A stretch of 17,055 nt of DNA, taken from JBDKTH01 sp964558295 (GTDB lineage Bacteria > Planctomycetota > Planctomycetia > Pirellulales > Thermoguttaceae). The DNA is taken from contig CAZLDQ010000126.1 of assembly GCA_964558295.1 (NCBI GenBank), forward strand, positions 1 to 17,055. The letters are read 5' to 3'. The translations under genes and the position numbers were made by a program. Shown piece after piece: positions 13,157-17,055 of the stretch. A model generated the notes under the pieces. That model was not told the DNA's origin. It saw nothing but the letters and a program-made list of their open reading frames with translations, and ran no database searches. Numbering within the stretch: position 1 is the stretch's first letter; each line of letters starts with the position of its first letter.

Positions 13157-14272
13157 ATGTCCCTCTTTACACTCCGTCCCATGGCCCTCTCAATCGCGCT
13201 GGCCGTTGTGCTCGCCGCTCCGGCCGCGGCCCAGTCGAAGCTCTTGGTTTGCCTGCCCGACGACTGCCCAACGCCCGACGGGATGGCCGTCGACGCCGAG
13301 GGCAATCTGGTCGTGGCATGCCCCAACTATGCCGATCCGAGCAAGCCGGCCTGTCTGGTGAAGGTCGACCGCCAGGGCCAAGTCCGACATTGGGTCACCG
13401 TGCCGCCGTTGGCGGAGACTGGTCGAGCTTGCCCCATGGGCATTGCGTTCGGCCCCGAAGGGGAGCTTTATGTCTGCGATAACCAGAACTGGCCGACCGG
13501 GAACGGCCCCGCCGGCGAACTGAACCAGGGCCGGCTTCTACGCTTGGTGATTCGCGGCAATCGGATCGAAAAAATCACCGTCGTCGCCCAAGGAATCAGT
13601 CATCCCAATGGCGTACGGGTTCACCAGGGACACGTCTACATCACCGTCAGCATGCTCCCGAAGGTCAAACGCGACGATCGGTTGCTGGTCAGTGCGGTCT
13701 ACCGGTTCCGACTCCACGATGAGGGGATCACGCTCACCAACACCTTGGCCGACCCAAACCTTCTGGCAACCTTCGTCACCCAAAACCGCGATTGCCAGTA
13801 CGGCGCCGATGGGTTGGCCTTCGACCGTCACGGGAACCTGTTTGTCGGCAACTTCGGCGACGGCGCCTTGCACAAGCTCACCTTCGACCCCCAGGGCAAC
13901 GTCACGAGCAACCGCGTGTTTGCCAAAACCGACTTCAACACACCGATGAGCGCCAAGGATTTTGGAACCAAAATGGTTCAGGCCAAGATGCGTACAACCG
14001 ACGGAATCTGTATCGACGCCCAAGACAACATCTACGTGGCCGACTTCTCGAACAACGCCATCTGCAAAGTCGATCCCCAAGGCACGATCACCGTGCTGGC
14101 CCAAAGCCCCGACGGCAACGGCGCCGACGGCGGGCTCGACCAGCCCGGCGAACCGATCATCTGGAACGGCAAGCTGGTTGTCAGTTGTTTCGACATTGTC
14201 ACCGGCCCCGACAAAGTGAACACCCGCCACGACCGCCCCTTCACGCTTGCCTACCTGGAGTTGGCACCGTGA
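13157..14272 (+). CDS. Secreted SMP-30/gluconolactonase-like beta-propeller
   Basis: The 371-residue product begins with a signal peptide (residues 1-25, ending APAAA before QSK), so it works outside the cytoplasm. The mature part is a six-bladed-propeller type with repeated blade motifs: PDGMAVDAEGNLVVA, PMGIAFGPEGELYVCDN, HPNGVRVHQGHVYIT, ADGLAFDRHGNLFVGNFGDG and TDGICIDAQDNIYVADFSNN. This is the SMP-30/gluconolactonase/LRE pattern; members hydrolyse sugar lactones or bind ligand. The Asp/Asn residues in the blade turns suit metal binding, though I cannot confirm an active site. An in-frame ATG at 13181 is an alternative start, but neither has a strong ribosome binding site. It overlaps the next gene by 4 bases. 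In context it probably handles an extracellular sugar derivative before uptake. Confidence 0.8.
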   Translation: MSLFTLRPMALSIALAVVLAAPAAAQSKLLVCLPDDCPTPDGMAVDAEGNLVVACPNYADPSKPACLVKVDRQGQVRHWVTVPPLAETGRACPMGIAFGPEGELYVCDNQNWPTGNGPAGELNQGRLLRLVIRGNRIEKITVVAQGISHPNGVRVHQGHVYITVSMLPKVKRDDRLLVSAVYRFRLHDEGITLTNTLADPNLLATFVTQNRDCQYGADGLAFDRHGNLFVGNFGDGALHKLTFDPQGNVTSNRVFAKTDFNTPMSAKDFGTKMVQAKMRTTDGICIDAQDNIYVADFSNNAICKVDPQGTITVLAQSPDGNGADGGLDQPGEPIIWNGKLVVSCFDIVTGPDKVNTRHDRPFTLAYLELAP

Positions 14273-15783
14273 AAAACTATCTGCTTGCCCACGACCTGGG
14301 AACCTCCGGCAACAAGGCAACGCTGTTTACCTTGGACGGCCGGCTCCTGGCTAGCCACACCTGCACCTACCCGACGCAGTATTTCAACGGCAACTGGGCC
14401 GAGCAGAATCCCGACGACTGGTGGCGGGCAATCTGCACCTCAACCCGCCGACTTCTCGCCAGGATCGATCCGGCCGACATCGCTTGCGTGGCCCTGAGCG
14501 GCCAGATGATGGGCTGCACGCCGATCGACCGGCAGGGGAACGCCCTGCGCCCAAGCATCCTTTACTGCGATCAGCGCGCCGAAGCCCAGGCCCAGCGGCT
14601 TCTGGAGCAAATCGATCCCGCCGACTTCTACCGGATCGTCGGCCATCGCGTCAGTGCCAGCTATTCCCTGGAAAAACTGATGTGGATCAAAGACAACGAA
14701 CCGGACGTCTTTGGCCAAACGTTCAAGAGCCTCTGCGCCAAAGACTACATCAACCTTCGACTGACCGGCCACTGGGCGACCGACTACAGCGACGCCTCGG
14801 GCACAAACGCCTTCGACCTGAATACGTTCCACTGGTCCGAGCGGGTTCTCGATCTGGCCGGCATCGATCCAGCCCTGTTTCCCGAGGCCCGGCCGTCAAC
14901 CGACATTCTTGGCACAGTGACCGCCGAAGCGGCCAAGGCCACAGGCCTGAAGGCCGGCACGCCGGTGGCCGTCGGCGGCGGCGACGGGAGCGCGGCCGGC
15001 GTGGGCGTCGGCTCGATCCGCCCGGGAATCGCTTACAACTATCTCGGCTCGTCGAGTTGGATCGCCCTGACCGTCGAGCGCCCGATCGTCGATCCCCAGA
15101 TGCGCACCATGAACTGGGCCCACTGCGTGCCCGGCTATTTGCATCCATCCGGCACCATGCAAGCGGCCGGGGCCAGCTACCATTGGCTCAAAGAAACGAT
15201 CTGCACCGCCGAAACCCAGGAAGCCGACCGCGAGGGGGTTGACGTCTACGAGATCATCAACCGCCAAATCGAGCGGTCGGCGCCCGGGGCCAACGGCGTG
15301 ATCTTCTTGCCCTACATGCTCGGCGAACGCACGCCACGCTGGAATCCCAAGGCCAAGGGGGCGTTCATCGGCCTGAGCCTGGCCACACGCCGCGAGGACA
15401 TGCTGCGCGCGGTGATGGAAGGGATCACGATGAATCTGGGAATTATTGTCGATATCTTCCGCCAGCACGTGCCGATCGACACGATCACCGTCATCGGTGG
15501 CGGAGCCAAAGGAGCCGTCTGGCGTCAGATGATGGCCGACATCTACGATTGCCGGATCGAAAAGCTCAATGTCCTGGAAGAAGCCACTTCGATGGGCGCG
15601 GCCGTAATTGGCGGCGTGGCCTGCGGCGCGTTCAAGGATTTCGACGTGATCGGTCAGTTCATCCACGTCGACGACGTCGTAGTCCCCAATCCGGCCCACC
15701 AGGCGGTCTATCGCCGGATGATGCCCATTTTCGAAAAGTGTTATCAGTCGCTGGTCGACGTGTACGAGGATTTGTCGTCCTAA
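14269..15783 (+). CDS. FGGY-family carbohydrate kinase (xylulokinase-like)
   Basis: Phosphorylates a sugar or polyol with ATP in the cytoplasm. The 504-residue product has the FGGY landmarks: phosphate-1 motif DLGTSGNK (9-16), NWAEQNPDDWW, LSGQMMGC, GGGDGSAAG (236-244, with the presumed catalytic Asp239), GERTPRWNPKAKGAF, and the ATP-site GGGAKGAVWRQMMADIY (from 410). Length fits xylulokinase-type members (about 480-510). The GTG at 14269 overlaps the previous stop as GTGA, with GGAG (14257-14260) 8 bases upstream; the open frame extends further back only as a shadow of the lactonase-like gene. The GGGDG variant, where E. coli XylB has GGGDN, places it in an FGGY subgroup whose substrate I cannot name, so I withhold xylB. 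Overlap with a secreted protein gene implies translational coupling. Confidence 0.9.
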   Translation: MKNYLLAHDLGTSGNKATLFTLDGRLLASHTCTYPTQYFNGNWAEQNPDDWWRAICTSTRRLLARIDPADIACVALSGQMMGCTPIDRQGNALRPSILYCDQRAEAQAQRLLEQIDPADFYRIVGHRVSASYSLEKLMWIKDNEPDVFGQTFKSLCAKDYINLRLTGHWATDYSDASGTNAFDLNTFHWSERVLDLAGIDPALFPEARPSTDILGTVTAEAAKATGLKAGTPVAVGGGDGSAAGVGVGSIRPGIAYNYLGSSSWIALTVERPIVDPQMRTMNWAHCVPGYLHPSGTMQAAGASYHWLKETICTAETQEADREGVDVYEIINRQIERSAPGANGVIFLPYMLGERTPRWNPKAKGAFIGLSLATRREDMLRAVMEGITMNLGIIVDIFRQHVPIDTITVIGGGAKGAVWRQMMADIYDCRIEKLNVLEEATSMGAAVIGGVACGAFKDFDVIGQFIHVDDVVVPNPAHQAVYRRMMPIFEKCYQSLVDVYEDLSS

Positions 15784-15794
15784 CCTATTTCGCC

Positions 15795-15810
15795 GGCGAG
15801 TGTGCTCGCC
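15795..15810. other. Perfect hairpin in the kinase-dehydrogenase gap
   Basis: GGCGAG and CTCGCC form a perfect 6-bp stem around TGTG, 12 bases after the kinase stop. No T-run follows directly. In the same 120-base gap, GGGC/GCCC (about 15866-15875) makes a second short stem. These may lower read-through or protect the kinase mRNA, making expression of the dehydrogenase partly separate. Confidence 0.4.
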
Positions 15811-15903
15811 ACGTTTGCCTCAATGTTGTTTCCAACTCGCGTGATGTAAAAGAAACGCGGCGGGCAAGCCCACCGGTGAAATACAAAACTTACGGAACCC
15901 CAA

Positions 15904-16944
15904 ATGATGCGAGCTGTCGCGGTTGTTGCTCCCGGCCAGGTGAAACTCGTTGAACTGGCCAAGCCTACGCCTGGTCCGTACCAGGCCCTGGTACGCACCG
16001 ACGTGGCGGCCCTCTGCAACGCCACGGATGGGAAGCTGGTTGCCGGGCATTTCCCGGGCGTCGACCAGTACCCGCTCATCCTTGGCCACGAGAGCACCGG
16101 GATCGTCGAACGGGTGGGCGAAAAGGTTCGCAACTTCAAGGTCGGCGATCGAGTGATCGGCGGCTTGCTCTTCGAGTTCTCCGACCCGAAGTACGCCAGC
16201 GGCTGGGGCGGCTTCTGCGACTACACACTGGCCAACGACCACGACGCCATGCGCGCCGACGGCCTGGCCGATCCAGCCCATGGATGGCTGGAATGTTATG
16301 AAATTCAGCGGGCCGTAGACGCCGACATCCCGGCCGACGAAGCCGTGCTGATGTGTACTTGGCGCGAGGTGCTCGGCGGATTCGGCGATTTCCACCTTCA
16401 GCCGGACGACGCGATCCTCGTGTTCGGCGCAGGACCGGTCGGCTTAAGTTTCGTCAAGTTCGCCCGACTGCTCGGGCTCGGTTGGGTCGGCGTGGTCGAT
16501 CCGCTGGAAAGCAAACGCCAACGGGCCTTGGCCTTGGGGGCCGACCTCGCCCTGGCCCCCGACGATCCGGCCTTGGCCAAGCTCGCCCAAAAACGAGGCC
16601 AACCCTTGGACGCCGTGATCGATGCAGTGGGCAACGTCGCCTGTGTGAACGCCGGACTGCCGCTGATCAAACTGGGCGGCTCCGTCTGCATCTACGGCGT
16701 GATCTCCGCCCCGCAACTGACGATCGACAAAGCGGCGGCCCCCTACAATTTCAACCTGTTCGTCCACCAGTGGCCCACGCGCCGGCGCGAACGCGAGGCC
16801 CAACGGCCCCTCTCCGAGTGGATCCGTCAAAAAAAGCTCCGGGCAGCCGAGTTTGTCACTCACGAATTCCCTATAGAACGCATCCAAGACGCCCTGGCCA
16901 CGGTCCAAACCGGCCAAGTCGTCAAGTGTCTGCTGCGGTTTTAA
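15904..16944 (+). CDS. Zinc-type medium-chain alcohol/polyol dehydrogenase
   Basis: Cytoplasmic NAD(P)-dependent oxidoreductase of the MDR superfamily; likely oxidises a sugar alcohol or sugar in the pathway served by the kinase. The 346-residue product has the GroES-like domain with catalytic-zinc ligands Cys38 (ALCNATDGK) and the GHE motif (61-63, GHESTGIVERVG). A Rossmann domain follows with GAGPVG (175-180) and VVDPLESKRQRALALGAD. The four-Cys structural zinc lobe usual near residues 90-115 of many alcohol dehydrogenases is absent. Either ATG (15904 or 15907) is possible; upstream ACGGAA is a weak ribosome binding site. It lies 120 bases after the kinase on the same strand. Substrate is unknown; sorbitol or xylitol-type polyols are typical for this superfamily, but that is inference. 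Confidence 0.85.
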   Translation: MMRAVAVVAPGQVKLVELAKPTPGPYQALVRTDVAALCNATDGKLVAGHFPGVDQYPLILGHESTGIVERVGEKVRNFKVGDRVIGGLLFEFSDPKYASGWGGFCDYTLANDHDAMRADGLADPAHGWLECYEIQRAVDADIPADEAVLMCTWREVLGGFGDFHLQPDDAILVFGAGPVGLSFVKFARLLGLGWVGVVDPLESKRQRALALGADLALAPDDPALAKLAQKRGQPLDAVIDAVGNVACVNAGLPLIKLGGSVCIYGVISAPQLTIDKAAAPYNFNLFVHQWPTRRREREAQRPLSEWIRQKKLRAAEFVTHEFPIERIQDALATVQTGQVVKCLLRF

Positions 16945-16949
16945 GAGAA

Positions 16950-17004
16950 AAGGAGAACGTAACGTGACATGAAGACCACGCAAAGGCTCAGGATTTGGGA
17001 CTAG
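16950..17004 (+). other. Strong ribosome binding site leading into an aborted small ORF
   Basis: AAGGAG (16950-16955) lies just after the dehydrogenase stop. The GTG at ideal spacing (16964) hits a stop after two codons, and the ATG at 16969 gives only 11 codons before TAG inside the G-tract repeat. This looks like the start of a further gene broken by the repeat, or a coincidence. A second AAGGAG at 17032-17037 suggests a gene starting just beyond the window. Confidence 0.35.
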
Positions 17005-17013
17005 GGACTAGGG
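16997..17013 (+). repeat. G-tract heptad repeat (right copy)
   Basis: GGGACTAGGGACTAGGG: G-tracts start at 16997, 17004 and 17011, exactly 7 bases apart. The heptad GGGACTA also occurs, on the opposite strand, at the left end of the window (23-29). The copies are thus inverted relative to each other and bracket the window. Confidence 0.6.
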
Positions 17014-17055
17014 ATGAGCAGTCCAGGCTTCAAGGAGACGTTCGCGTAAAGATCC

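Noticed and set aside
13792..14268. N-terminal extension of the kinase frame
   Set aside because: It overlaps the lactonase-like gene in another frame, is Arg-rich, and the FGGY N-terminus begins right at the GTG at 14269.

Overview
The window is GC-rich bacterial DNA that most likely comes from a planctomycete (Planctomycetota, probably a Pirellulales-like lineage). Four things point there: a DUF1559-type prepilin remnant followed by a small carboxypeptidase-regulatory-like lipoprotein, a propeller/di-heme protein resembling the hydrazine synthase alpha family, an NPCBM-domain secreted protein, and a stand-alone LuxR-type HTH protein. I see no rRNA, tRNA, CRISPR array or insertion sequence.

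Layout. (1) 176-3500, + strand: the tail of a Tad (tight adherence / Flp pilus) export locus, cpaF-tadB-tadC, tightly packed; the upstream Tad genes lie outside the window. (2) 3501-4509, + strand: a 312-base structured stretch (hairpins, a sigma54-like promoter, a riboswitch-like leader), then a broken DUF1559 prepilin and an intact small lipoprotein gene. (3) 4669-4935, + strand: an orphan LuxR-type HTH protein. (4) 4976-11603, - strand: two very large exported proteins, a 1164-residue propeller/di-heme/discoidin protein followed downstream by a 950-residue metzincin-type metalloprotease with an NPCBM domain. They are separated by 280 bases carrying two inverted repeats. (5) 11791-16944: a sugar-catabolism cassette. 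A XylR-type regulator (- strand) diverges from a + strand series made of a secreted SMP-30/gluconolactonase-like propeller, an FGGY carbohydrate kinase (GTGA overlap) and a zinc-type dehydrogenase. The control region between the divergent genes holds a good promoter for the regulator, an 8-base palindrome and a long hairpin.

How it may work together. The cassette looks inducible: the XylR-like protein senses a sugar or polyol, a secreted propeller/lactonase acts outside or in the periplasm, and the dehydrogenase and kinase process the imported compound. The substrate cannot be read from sequence. The Tad genes build a surface fibre. The two large secreted proteins suggest work on extracellular glycoprotein or polysaccharide plus a redox or electron-transfer step, but their function is unknown.

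The most unusual things are non-coding. A family of G-tract repeats with 7-base periodicity occurs at both ends of the window and in the middle. In front of the prepilin remnant, one segment can pair either with an upstream partner or with the start-codon region, which is riboswitch-like, with a partial resemblance to the GEMM (c-di-GMP-I) motif. Everything was read by eye; no database search or folding program was run.
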